From: Chrysomallon squamiferum
Lineage: Eukaryota > Mollusca > Gastropoda > Neomphalida > Peltospiridae
Length of the DNA stretch: 20,000 nucleotides
Direction: 5' to 3'
Assembly (NCBI GenBank): GCA_012295275.1
Contig: CM022665.1
Coordinates: 44,848,652-44,868,651 of the forward strand
Each line of letters begins with the position of its first letter. Position 1 is the first letter of the stretch. The notes beneath the pieces are model-generated. The model was not told where the DNA came from and searched no databases. It saw only the letters and a program-made list of their open reading frames with translations. The translations under genes were made by a program, and so were the position numbers. Of the stretch, positions 1-9,232 are shown piece by piece.

Positions 1-87
1 TCTCTCTGGTATACTCCTACAAAATTCCTATGTCTTTCTATACGGTCTAGGAAAAATAAACGTACACAACGAAAAACCATTTTTAAT

Positions 88-391
88 TTATATAATACGC
101 TCTACACGACTGCCATTAAGTTGAAAACACATTTCAATGCGTGTCCTCCACTGTTGAAGAACACGTTCAAGCTTACAGCTGAAGTTACGCTTGTAACGGC
201 TTTGGTTGCACGTTGCTACAGATGATTTATGTTTCGCATCTTTTCCTCATACACCATTCGCCTTCAAAAAGCCCCCAGAGGTAAAAAAATCAAGTGGGGT
301 AAGGTCTGGGGATCTGGGAAGCCATTACACAGGATCACGCCTAACATGGAAACTGATGATCTAACCACTGACGTAACGTGACAATCAAATG
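88..391 (-). pseudogene. Decayed C-terminal fragment of a mariner-type transposase
   Basis: Conceptual translation on the minus strand gives, in order, HLIVTLRQWLDHQFPC (about 391-344), RRDPV, a stop, then WLPRSPDLTPLDFF (324 downwards). After a +1 shift it gives VYEEKMRNINHL, another stop, and QRATKAVTSVTSAVSLNV. After a further shift it gives RVLQQWRTRIEMCFQLNG, ending at a stop codon at 88-90. The WPPRSPDLTPLDFF block is the known signature around the third catalytic aspartate of IS630-Tc1-mariner transposases; that Asp is encoded at 304-306. The rest matches the usual C-terminal layout (Q-W-L-D-x-x-F-P before it, and E/Q-W-x-x-R-I-x-M-C near the end). The N-terminal DNA-binding region and the first two catalytic aspartates are absent. 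At least two in-frame stops and two frameshifts mean it cannot make a transposase. The superfamily is clear; the exact lineage is not. Confidence 0.82.
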
Positions 392-404
392 AAGAAATAC
401 AATG

Positions 405-444
405 TTAAAAAACGTACGAATGGAAACTTATGGGACACCCTGTA
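405..444 (-). repeat. Probable terminal inverted repeat of the mariner-like element
   Basis: On the minus strand this reads TACAGGGTGTCCC, then ATAAGTTTCCATTCGTACG, then a short T run. TACAGGGTGTCCC is a common outer end of mariner-like elements that carry the SPDLTPLDFF signature. The partner at the left end is degenerate or outside the window, so the inverted-repeat relation is only partly visible. Confidence 0.6.
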
Positions 445-753
445 TTTATCTGGCTGTTAAAATTTCTCTCGATACTCTTTTTTATCCCACTATCTATTTT
501 CGTTTTTTTTTTACTTTCTCTTTAATTTTTTTTATTTCTCTAGCTCTCGCCCACTACTATCGATAATCCTTTATTTTTTTTATTTTTTATGTTTAATGAT
601 TTTATATCAGTATTTTTTAACTTCAGTCAATCTTTCTCTGAATATCAATCACATCCCTATCACAGTATGTGTGTATCTGTCTGTCTGTCCGATAATAAAT
701 ATTTCAGTATATATCATAAGCTCATAATAATAAACTTCTGAAAACAATCATGA
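445..753. other. T-rich spacer without recognisable features
   Basis: T-rich sequence with several short T runs and a small (TCTG) cluster near 675-690. I see no open frame, RNA gene or element end between the mariner-like element and the (AAT)n array. Confidence 0.5.
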
Positions 754-764
754 TATAATAATAA

Positions 765-814
<50 letters not shown>

Positions 815-868
815 CAACAACAATAATAATAATAACAATAATAACAATAACAATAATAATAATAATAA
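754..868. repeat. (AAT)n microsatellite with AAC variants
   Basis: Almost uninterrupted AAT triplets, with an AAC block at about 811-823 and further AAC interruptions to 868. The poly-Ile/Val reading on the minus strand is a by-product of the repeat. Confidence 0.95.
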
Positions 869-1455
869 CCAAATTAAAATTTGAAGCTAAATCGTTCATG
901 ATTTATTCATTATTTTTCGCTGTTATTTTTTTTTTCTCTATTATTTTTATTCATAACTGAAATCTGATTTTAGCTGTCGTTTATCTTGTTCAGCAAATGT
1001 TAAAAAAACAACAACAAAAAACCTTCGACATTCTCAAACGATGATTAATGAAACTTTTAATGAGAAACCTTATATGAGGAATTGTTTGGGGTTTTCTTTC
1101 TTTTTTTTTTTTTTTTTTCTGTTTTAAGGTTTTTGTTAATGTTTTAAAGAGATGTTTACAGCTCGGCTATGTATCTTTGGTACTAAAAACCTAACTGACT
1201 GCAGGATCGATGCGTTTTGGGTTCGTTCTACTGGCCATTTCCCGTTCCAGACACTGCTCCATCATTGTCTTATCAACGCTTTTGTTACGCACATTCACTG
1301 TCTACATAAAAGATGACGTCTTGTTATTCCCTAACATTTGCGTCATCGACTCACGGCTCAGATGTTACTATTAATAAAACAACAGTAAAGAGAAGAAGAA
1401 AAGAAAAAAAGAATGAAAGAAAGAAATTTTCGAAAAGGAAAAATGATGAAGAAAG
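869..1455. other. Unique AT-rich DNA with one T homopolymer
   Basis: Non-repetitive AT-rich sequence with a T run at about 1099-1118. A more balanced stretch at 1150-1370 has no frame or motif I recognise. The right end grades into purine-rich GAAA-type sequence. Confidence 0.45.
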
Positions 1456-1463
1456 GTTCGGCT

Positions 1464-1617
<154 letters not shown>

Positions 1618-1901
1618 GAAAGAAAGAACAAATAAGAAAGAAATTATTAGAAATGAACTACATGAAAACTGAAGCACTCAGGTGACAAAATAAGAAAATT
1701 TCTGACAAATTAAACTCTTAAACTTTTTCGAGACCAAAACGTGGGAAAATCGATTGGAGCTTGGCATACTACAATACATTGTTATTCAACTGACACAGCG
1801 TGCTCATTTACACATTTCCCGTTCCTGCCCTTGCCGATCGATTGGCTTATAAAAGAAAACTCCATGGTATGTAAGAAAAGATTCCTTTCTTCTGCTGGTT
1901 T

Positions 1902-2131
1902 CTTATTTATTTATTTACTTACTTACCTAATTAGTTACTTACTTGCGTATTTTTATACTTATTTGTTTAAATTATTTATTTATTTACTTACTTACTTATT
2001 TACTTGCGTACTTTTATACTTATTTGTTTATTTACTTACTTACTTGCGTACTTACTTACGTACTTTTTTTTATTTATATATTTTTTGTTTATTTATATAT
2101 TTATTTGTTTATTTATTATTTATTTATTTAC
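1902..2131. repeat. Degenerate (TTTA/CTTA)n tetranucleotide array
   Basis: Runs of TTTA and CTTA alternate, with recurring TTGCGTAC/TTTTATAC blocks that suggest higher-order duplication, such as the shared TATTTACTTACTTACTT around 1905, 1977 and 2027. The Leu/Tyr/Phe-rich open frame over it (1741-2247) has no transmembrane protein signature beyond repeat periodicity. Confidence 0.9.
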
Positions 2132-2139
2132 AAGTAGAT

Positions 2140-2680
2140 TTCACTTTTAATATTTTTCGTTTATTCTTCTTTTTTTTTTTCTCTTTTTTTCTCACTGGGT
2201 TTTCTGTTGTTCTTGTTTATTTCTTCTTATTCTTCTTCTTCGTTTAAATTCCTCACTTAGGCGCTCGTGTCCTTTAAACCATTTTGCTAGTGGAGTGAGA
2301 AATATAAACAAATTACGACCACAGAAAACGTAGTCACGAAAAATCTCGTCTAGTAACACGTGATCATGACAGAAACCTGTAAAGTGCAGATAACTCTGTT
2401 TCCGCATTAACCGTGACAAACTCTGAACGCTTTCAAAAACCTTCATGCGAAGTGATTTGTAAATAGATGTCACTTTATATCAGTTGATTCGAGAAGCAAA
2501 GTGTTGCAGAAAGACATAAACCTTTGCTTTTGTGGTTTAAATGTGTCCATTGACATGCGTAAATAAAAAAGATCGACTGATTATTGTTAAACATATAGAT
2601 TGTTTGCCCTTGTGTTATTATTATTAGTTATTTCTTTATCTTCATTATTATCACTTTTTTTTAATATTTATTTATTTCTT
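2140..2680. other. Unique sequence with no supported gene
   Basis: T-rich to about 2240, then non-repetitive sequence to 2600. A 93-codon minus-strand frame at 2192-2473 has no recognised domain, and its C-terminal part is low-complexity (Arg/Gln from a TTCTTCTT tract). I do not call it a gene. Confidence 0.45.
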
Positions 2681-2684
2681 GAAA

Positions 2685-2685
<1 letters not shown>

Positions 2686-2748
<63 letters not shown>
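2686..2748. repeat. (ATT)n microsatellite
   Basis: Twenty-one uninterrupted ATT triplets. The poly-Leu reading is a by-product. Confidence 0.96.
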
Positions 2749-2990
2749 TGCTTCTTTTTTATTCTTTCTGATTTTGCTAAGTATTTATCGTTTTTCGTTC
2801 TTTCCCCTTCAGTTTTCATTTTCTTTTATTATTTTTTACTCTCAATAAATTTAACTTTGTTCGTTCTGTTCGTTTTTATCTTTGTTTTGTGTTATCTCTT
2901 TCTCGTTTCACTGGCAAGTACCAACATTTGTTTCACAGATCAATACTGGCGATCCAACTCTAAGAATTTACGAGTTTATGTACATATGTG

Positions 2991-2993
<3 letters not shown>

Positions 2994-3080
<87 letters not shown>
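2994..3080. repeat. (GA)n microsatellite, first of a duplicated pair
   Basis: About 43 GA units, followed by AATAGAAACT and then AGCTTAATACATGTACT (3091-3107). That block recurs after the next GA tract at 3345-3361. Confidence 0.97.
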
Positions 3081-3084
<4 letters not shown>

Positions 3085-3212
3085 GAAACTAGCTTAATAC
3101 ATGTACTATTTGGCAAGGTAAATAGAATTTAAACTAAAAGCATGTTTTATGATTTGTCTAAGATAACAGCATTGTAAGAAGAGAAAATATACACAACACA
3201 GGAAACGACAGC

Positions 3213-3330
<118 letters not shown>

Positions 3331-3764
3331 AGGAAACAGAAAATAGCTTAATACATGTACTGTCAAATTGAATTAAACCCAAAAATAATAATAATAACAA
3401 AAATAAAATAAAAACCATTATGAGCACGAAGAGATTGCAGTTCTTTTCCAAAACCGCCTCCTCATGTAGTAATCCGCACGTAATTTCGTTTCGTTTCTGT
3501 ACAAGTCGCATTTTGAAAGCGCACATAACGTTTTTAAAAGTGGCAGTCCTCTCTCTCTCTCTCTGGGGGGGGGGGAGGTCTAACTCAATCGCTTTGCCGG
3601 AGACGTTCCCGCTGCAACAATTACGACGTGGAGGATGCAGCTGCAAAGAATTAATGTCTCGGTTTTAACAGCCTCGTCCCAGCGACAACGACGTCCTCGA
3701 CTTAATTCGCCCGTACGTTAAACTTTACAGCCACCGCGATGACATCTGCCGGCAGCTGGAGCAA
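3331..3764. other. Unique sequence with short (CT)n and a G run
   Basis: Contains a short CT tract at about 3549-3564 ending in ten or eleven G residues (about 3565-3575). A relatively CpG-rich stretch follows to 3764. I find no supported coding region. Confidence 0.45.
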
Positions 3765-3836
3765 GGTGGGTGTAGTTTAGTGGTTAGAGCTCTCTCGCGG
3801 GCTGTGTGTGGTGAGTTTGCAGGTTTAATGATTTAT
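3765..3836 (+). mobile_element. Possible tRNA-derived SINE head
   Basis: GGTGGGTGTAGTTTAGTGG followed by TTAGAGC is laid out like a tRNA 5' half. TAGTTTAGTGG at 3773-3783 fits the internal RNA polymerase III A-box consensus TRGYNNARNNG. CTCTCTCGCGGGC occupies the anticodon-arm position. The B box is poor: GCAGGTTTAATGATT at about 3819-3833 is only loosely like GGTTCGANTCC. A better B-box-like string, GGATCGAATCT, lies downstream at 3983-3993. This could be a degraded SINE or a tRNA pseudogene. It is not an intact tRNA. Confidence 0.4.
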
Positions 3837-4384
3837 AATAAAAAAAGACTTTTTTCAGATGTGGTTTTTCCTGTTATGTAATTATACAGAGAAACTGTAA
3901 AAAAAAAAAAAAGACCAAAAAGACCAAACAGACCTGTAGAGACCTTGTAACAGAATCACTGCCCCAGACCTAATACGCAGCAGGATCGAATCTTCTGACT
4001 AATAATGTCGTTATAAACTGTGTTCTTTTACCAGGATATTTGTATGGTTTTGTTCTGCTGAAAGTTGTATATTTAAAAATATTGCATTTCTGATTTGCTA
4101 ATCAGTAATGTTCTGTTACAACACACATCTATATTGTTTGTCAGGACTCGTCATTAAGTAAAAGTGTTTAGCATCTAATTTATAAGTAAGTCAAAACGTA
4201 TTTATTAATTCCTACATTAAACTTTAAAAATTATACAAGAAGATGAAACGATAGAGATATGGTAGAAATATTTTATAAATTAAAACGTATCGAGATGTAA
4301 TAAACTAAAATAATCATTCACGTGTTATTTCTAGTATAAAATGTTACAATCATACGACTGATGTTTGCATTTCTAAAAGATAAT
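3837..4384. other. Unique AT-rich DNA, possibly SINE body at its left
   Basis: An A run at about 3899-3912 is followed by short AAAAAGACC-like repeats and a B-box-like string at 3983-3993, which could belong to the SINE-like sequence. The remainder to 4384 is AT-rich with no recognised feature. Confidence 0.35.
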
Positions 4385-4452
4385 GTAATCTCTAAGTATC
4401 TTTTCGTTAATCATTGGTGTATGATTGCCAGTATTGATCTGTAAAATACGTT

Positions 4453-4750
4453 GTAATCTCTAAGTATATACTTATCTATAAAATACGTTGTAATCTCTAA
4501 GTATATACTTATCTATAAAATACGTTGTAATCTCTAACTACAAACTTATCTACAAAATATATTGTAATCTCTAAGAATATACTTATCTACAAAATATATT
4601 GTAATCTCTCAGTACACACTTATCTATAAAATATACTGAATCTCTAAGTGTATCCTGATAATATATAAAACACACTGCAATTTCTAAGCGTGTACCGATG
4701 CTCACTACATAATCGAATCTCTCACTGTGTACGCGTTCTTATCGTGAAAC
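4453..4750. repeat. 37-bp minisatellite, about eight copies
   Basis: The anchor GTAATCTCTAAG begins at 4453, 4490, 4527, 4564 and 4601, exactly 37 bp apart. Diverged copies follow at 4638, 4677 and 4715 with 37-39 bp spacing. The unit also holds TATACTTATCTA and AAAATACGTT. A lone related anchor at 4385 (68 bp upstream of the first) suggests the array once extended left. Divergence rises toward both edges. Confidence 0.93.
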
Positions 4751-5046
4751 TGGCTTTGACGCAGAGACATGAAGGAAAACTTCCAGTTATGAATTACCAA
4801 GGAACAACACTGATAGCGGGAGAGTGAAGTTCGGTTTTGTCACCGGTTCGTGACGTTAAGTGCACTTTGTGTATTAAGTTATGTGTTGTGATTTGAGGGT
4901 CAAGTGATGGGGGGACGGAAGCGGAGAGGACTCAGAGCGAGGCTCCACGTCTAATCAGCTCGCTTGTTTGGTCAGCTGTGTTCTCGAGGAGAGACTGGGC
5001 TGGTTGGAGGAAGAGGAATTTTGAGTTTGTGAGGTTGATGAATGTG
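4751..5046. other. Unique moderate-GC stretch
   Basis: Non-repetitive, with CpG-containing patches around 4840-4960. It could be an untranslated exon or regulatory DNA, but no start codon, splice pair or conserved protein is visible. Confidence 0.35.
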
Positions 5047-5140
5047 TTTTTTTTTTTTTTTGTGGTGGGTTTTGTTTTGTTTTTGTTTTATTTGTTTGTG
5101 TTGTGTGTATTTGTTGTGTGTGTGTGTTTGTGTTTGTGTT

Positions 5141-5183
<43 letters not shown>

Positions 5184-5255
5184 TAGAGAGAGAAATATAT
5201 ATATATAGAGAGAGAGAAACAGAGAGAGAAACAGAAAGAGAGAGAGAGAGAGTGA
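5047..5255. repeat. Compound T run, (GT)n, (GA)n and (TA)n zone
   Basis: A T homopolymer (about 5048-5061) is followed by T/G-rich sequence, (GT)n to about 5171, then GA blocks broken by AAATATATATATATA and AAACAGA units up to about 5255. Confidence 0.93.
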
Positions 5256-5335
5256 GATATGTGTATGTGAAAGTCAGACAGAAAATTATTGTATGTGGAT
5301 AAGTATCTTTACAAGTTATCATGTATGAATGTAAA

Positions 5336-5510
5336 TACATATATGTATGAAGGCATATTAAAGATAACTAGATACGTTTGTCTGTATGTATGTTTGTACA
5401 TATGTGCGTACACAGATATGTATGTTTGTATGTTTGAATATACGTATGTATGTATACAATATATATATATATTTATGTGTGTATGCGATTTGTATGTATG
5501 TAAATACATC
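5336..5510. repeat. Degenerate (TATG)n array
   Basis: Repeated TATG/TGTATG/TACATA tetramers with (AT)n at about 5460-5472. Open frames on both strands (Tyr/Val/Cys-rich or Thr/His/Tyr-rich) are repeat artefacts. Confidence 0.85.
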
Positions 5511-5699
5511 TGTACTTATCTACGAAAGTAAAACTAAATTCTAGTTTAACCTACAGCCAATACTTTTTTTTTTTTTTTATTAAACCTTCTAACGAACTAA
5601 ACAGTTCTTATTCAACGATCACCACCAGACCACAGAGATAATTACAAAACCCCAAAACCCCAACAGTGAAAATATCACTATCCGTCTACTACATCCTTA

Positions 5700-5985
5700 C
5701 TTACGGTTATTGCCACGGTAACGGCGCTTTAAACGTTCGTCAGTGGGGTTTTTTAACGCGCGCGTTACAATACAACGACAGTCATCGCTCAATTTCGTAG
5801 GTGAGGATATCGCGTGGGTCGTACGACCTACGACGCGGTCGCGATTTTAAATTGTCGGAATGGACCGTTAACGACGACGACTTCACAGTCATCGGGCAAC
5901 TACTGATTAAACACGTCGACTCGCACAGAGGCCAGACGCGTGCTTCTCCGTCTTCGTTTTGTTGTGTCCATGGCAACGGGTGTCT
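5700..5985. other. CpG-rich unique patch
   Basis: CpG dinucleotides are frequent here compared with the surrounding sequence (for example ACGACGCGGTCGCG near 5831). There is a perfect 14-bp palindrome TAACGCGCGCGTTA at 5754-5767 and GTCGTACGAC near 5818. The frame at 5801-6070 runs into a poly-Phe tract and resembles nothing I know. It could be a promoter or 5' exon, but no initiator or TATA box is convincing. Confidence 0.4.
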
Positions 5986-5987
5986 CC

Positions 5988-5988
<1 letters not shown>

Positions 5989-6023
<35 letters not shown>

Positions 6024-6030
6024 TTTTTTT
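5989..6030. repeat. Long T homopolymer
   Basis: About 32 T residues, one A, then eight more T. The exact length is likely to vary or be misread in sequencing. Confidence 0.95.
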
Positions 6031-6154
6031 CAATCAAACACACTGGCGATGTTTCTCGATTCGTCGGTAGTGGGTTGGTGCACGCCTTCTCCTGGGCAAA
6101 CAAGAACAGGTGCTGCTCGTGTTGTGTAGAAAAAAAAAAATTAAAAAATGTGTC

Positions 6155-6327
6155 GTAGTGGTAGCGGCAGCGGCAGCGGTGGTTGTAGTTGTGGTTGTAG
6201 TTGTGGTTGTAGTTGTGGTTGTAATTGCGGTTGTAGTTGTGGTTGTAGTTGTGGTTGTAATTGTGGTTGTAGTTGTGGTTGTAGTTGTCGTTGTAGTTGT
6301 GGTTGTAGTTGTGGTTGTAGTTGTGGT
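6155..6327. repeat. 12-bp repeat array based on GGTTGTAGTTGT
   Basis: A short GGTAGCGGCAGC start is followed by about twelve copies of GGTTGTAGTTGT with AAT/CGT variants. One frame (6148-6462) reads as Cys-Ser-Cys-Gly repeats, but the other frames are also open as poly-Val and, on the minus strand, Gln-Pro-Gln-Leu. The open frame therefore follows from the lack of stops in the repeat. Confidence 0.93.
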
Positions 6328-6459
6328 CTTACTGGCAATAGAAACGCCTCCGTATTTTATTCTAAATTAAACAGTAGTAACGATAGTGGTAGAAGTCGTT
6401 GTTGTGGTAGTAGTTGTAGCTGGAGATATTTAGTTTTCATGTTTCCTGAATTTGGCATC

Positions 6460-6711
6460 TAAACACTTGCAGCAGTAGTAGCTGTAGTAGTAACAGATTT
6501 ACATCTGACAGAAACAGCAGTCGTAGTGGCAGTAACTGATGGGTGTAACAGTAATAACAGTAAGAGTGGTAACCGTTGTAACAGAAGTAGTAATAGCAGT
6601 AATAGTGTTAGTAAAAGCAGCAGCAGCAACAGTAGTAGTTGTTATAGTAGTAGTAGTATCGAAGCAGAAGTAGAGTAGTAGTAGTAGTAGTATCAGCTGT
6701 AGTATTGGTTG

Positions 6712-6742
<31 letters not shown>

Positions 6743-6995
6743 CAGTAGTAGAAGAAGAAGTAGTAGGAGTATTGGAGGTGGTAGTAATAGTAGCAGTGTT
6801 GGTAGTAGCAGCAAAAGTAGTAGTAATAATAGTAGAAGTAGTAGTAGTAGTAGCAGCAGCAGTAGTAGTAGTAGTAGTAGTAGCAGCAGCAGTAGTAGTA
6901 GTAGTAGCAGTTGTAGTAATAGTACTAGTATCGTAGTAGTATCGTAGTAGAAGTTGGAATAGTAGCAACAGTAGTGTTGGTAGCAGCAGCAGCAA

Positions 6996-7049
<54 letters not shown>

Positions 7050-7107
7050 CAGTAACACCGTAATAGTAACAGTAGTAGTTATAGTAGCTGCTGTGGTAGT
7101 AGTGGTA
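6460..7107. repeat. Long degenerate (GTA/GCA)n trinucleotide region
   Basis: About 650 bp made almost wholly of GTA triplets with GCA, GAA, TTA and ACA variants. The purest blocks are about 6711-6740, 6837-6908 and 7001-7049. All reading frames are low-complexity (Ser, Val, Leu, Thr homopolymers). Confidence 0.93.
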
Positions 7108-7830
7108 GTAATATTAACAGTAATGATATATTATTTTTTTTTTCCCGTGTTACTGTTTATCAATTTCTGCCCTTCACCGAACAGAAACGACCATCGACGC
7201 TATTCATCAAAGCATGTCAGTTTTACAACAGTCAATTAATTATCTCCCTCACCTTCCGTACAAATAGCTTGGAGCCGCTGGCGTGATTAACTACCATTCC
7301 TCCATAACGATCGATTAATTATCCCGCCGAACCTCGATCCCGACATTTCCCCCACGTCTTCGTTTTCACCAACAGCCAAGTAATAAGTTCGTTGTTGAAT
7401 ACTTCTTATTTTATTTTTTTTATTTTTTTTTTTGATAACTAATAATTAATTATGAATTAAGTTATCTGTTTTCACCGTCTCTCCTATCTCTTCACCCAGT
7501 ACGCTGCAAGGAACCGCCAATATTTTAGTTTTTGTTTCACCACCCCTTCATTCTATCTTCGTAACTGTCAGTTGATGATATCTATCGTACAATAGCTAAG
7601 ACGACCCGGCCCCTCTCCTCCGTCGTTTCACGAATGTCGGCTGTAAACAGCACATGCAAGTTTGTTGGCTTGGAAATGATTAAACTTTTATGAATTTGTC
7701 TACGGTTAACAACACTGTAATACAAGTAAAATGTAGACAATACAAACTAGATAGCAGTGGCGATAGATGCGAGTTCCTTTGGGGGATATCGGTTAGGTTA
7801 ATCAGTTGTCTTTATTATCAACGTCATCAC
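7108..7830. other. Unique stretch with two TCRATTAATTATC motifs
   Basis: Mostly non-repetitive apart from a T-rich tract at 7408-7433. TCAATTAATTATC (7232-7244) and TCGATTAATTATC (7311-7323) are near-identical TAATTA-core sites. At 7434-7466 GATAACT and AGTTATC flank an AT-rich centre and could form a hairpin. The frame at 7690-8031 has no recognised domain. Confidence 0.4.
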
Positions 7831-7977
7831 TGGAGTTATCATCGTCGTTGTTGTTGTCGTCGTATTAGTCGTCATTGCCATATTGCTGTATCTGCGATAT
7901 GCGATACCTTTTGCCGTCATCATCATCATCATCGTTTTTCATTATCATCATTGTCATTATTATTATTTTCTTCAGTT
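7831..7977. repeat. Degenerate trinucleotide zone (GTT/GTC, CAT, ATT)
   Basis: GTT/GTC triplets near 7844-7870 give way to (CAT)n at about 7917-7933 and (ATT)n at 7951-7968. Confidence 0.75.
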
Positions 7978-8036
7978 GACGTTAAAATATATTACACTAA
8001 TAATGTCATCGTAAAAAGTGATATGATTTAGACCCT

Positions 8037-8496
8037 GACATTAACAAATACGACAGTGATATTATTTCATCTTAAATTTTAATTGACGATTTTGTTACGA
8101 ACAGTAATGTATATGGTACTCTTTCTAAAACGTGATATGATTTTGTTACCGACATTGACAAATATGACACCGATGATGTCATTCTAAAACGATATGATTT
8201 TGTTACAGACATTAACAAATACGGCACTAAGAATAATAAAATACAATGTCATTCTAAAATGTGATGTCATTTTGTTACAGACATTAACAAATACGACACT
8301 AACAATAATAAAATACAATGTCATTCTAAAAAGTGATGTGAAACTAATAGACATTATAAAACGTGAATAATGTTTTTTACAGACATTAACGAATTTGAAA
8401 CTGATAGACATTCTAAAACGCGATATGGTTCTGTTACAGACATCAAGGAATACGACACTAACAATATGTCATTCTAAAACGTGACGATTCTTATCT

Positions 8497-8531
<35 letters not shown>

Positions 8532-8730
8532 ATTTGTTTACAGACATTAACAAACACCACACTAACAATACGCCATTCTAAAACGTGACGTTATTCTGTT
8601 ACAGACATCAACAAATACGACACTAACAATACGCCATTCTAAAAAAACGCGATGCTATTTTTTTTTACAGACATTAACGAACACGACACTAACAATCAGT
8701 CATTCTAAAACGCGATGCTACTGAGTTATC
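8037..8730. repeat. Imperfect tandem array, about nine units
   Basis: GACATTAACAAATACGACAC or a close variant begins at 8037, 8151, 8208, 8280, 8382, 8439, 8543, 8604 and 8670. The second half of the unit is GTCATTCTAAAACGTGATG followed by TTTTGTTACA. Basic spacing is 57-72 bp; the longer gaps contain extra partial units or, at 8499-8527, an inserted (TC)n. Seven anchors are directly preceded by a T-rich tract and ACAG. The frames over it are artefacts. Confidence 0.88.
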
Positions 8731-9160
8731 TGATGACAAAATAAAGGATTAAAAAACCAACAAAACAACCGACAAGACATACGAGAGGGGCTATCAAATG
8801 CTGTCCGCTGAGGACAAATGGTCATCGTTCTAAATGTCTGACCTGCTGATCACCAACGGCTTTGTTAAAACGATCATCAGGAATTATTACCAGCAGCAGC
8901 AGCATGGTTATGAGAGAACACGTTAAGAGCGAACAAAAAAAAAAAATGAAAAAACGTGCGAGTTCTTCGAGAGATGATGAATGAGAAGAAATGCTAATAG
9001 TGACAAATCTAATACAACTCAGCGATCTGGGAATAGGAGTCGTTATGGTTTCACCTGCCGCTCATATCGCGGCGTTGAGTTCGAGATGTTTTTATTTACG
9101 CGTGAGCTCGGTTTGTCTCTGTTCTCGTCTCTCTTCGAATACATCTGTCTCTTTGTTCTG
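8731..9160. other. Unique stretch, no supported gene
   Basis: Non-repetitive except (CAG)4 near 8890 and an A run near 8935-8946. Short overlapping frames at 8981-9218 match nothing I recognise. Confidence 0.4.
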
Positions 9161-9232
9161 TCCACCTAAGTGTAAATGTAGTGTCTGTGTGTATATATAC
9201 GTGTGTCCTTCCAGTTAAATGTCTTCCTATCA

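Larger units (their letters stand above)
1..444 (-). mobile_element. Internally deleted mariner-like element
   Basis: The transposase remnant is bounded on the right by a probable terminal inverted repeat at about 405-444. Read on the minus strand it begins TACAGGGTGTCCCATAAG, a form typical of arthropod and other invertebrate mariner-like ends, and TA at 443-444 fits the TA target duplication of this superfamily. Only about 14 bp separate this end from transposase sequence that normally lies two thirds of the way through the protein, so the 5' untranslated region and most of the gene are deleted. At 7-31 the plus strand has a weak match to the same terminal repeat (about 10 of 14 positions around TCCTACAAAATTCC). 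The left end may therefore be at the window edge or just beyond it. The left boundary is uncertain. Confidence 0.65.

Noticed and set aside
1741-2247. 168-codon hydrophobic frame that looks like a membrane protein
   Set aside because: Its Leu/Tyr/Phe/Ile content follows the TTTA/CTTA repeat and a T-rich tract. There is no conserved motif, and overlapping frames give the same composition.
2279-2315. Weak similarity to 16340-16376 (both contain GAGTGGAGT or AGTGGAGT followed by A-rich sequence)
   Set aside because: Shared words are short and the A-rich part is uninformative, so common origin cannot be supported.
2192-2473. 93-codon minus-strand frame of ordinary complexity in its first 75 codons
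   Set aside because: No recognised domain, a length easily reached by chance, and a C-terminus from a TTC/TTCT tract.
4453-4750. CRISPR-like regularity (37-bp period)
   Set aside because: The repeat fills the whole period with no unique spacers, so it is a minisatellite.
6148-6462. Cys-Gly-rich open frame resembling a metallothionein- or keratin-associated-type protein
   Set aside because: The pattern is just the 12-bp repeat read in one frame. The other frames and the opposite strand are also open with different low-complexity products, and no promoter or unique coding sequence supports it.
8037-8730. CRISPR array
   Set aside because: Spacing is irregular, the intervals are themselves related to each other, there are no cas genes, and the context is eukaryotic. 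It is an ordinary degenerate tandem repeat.
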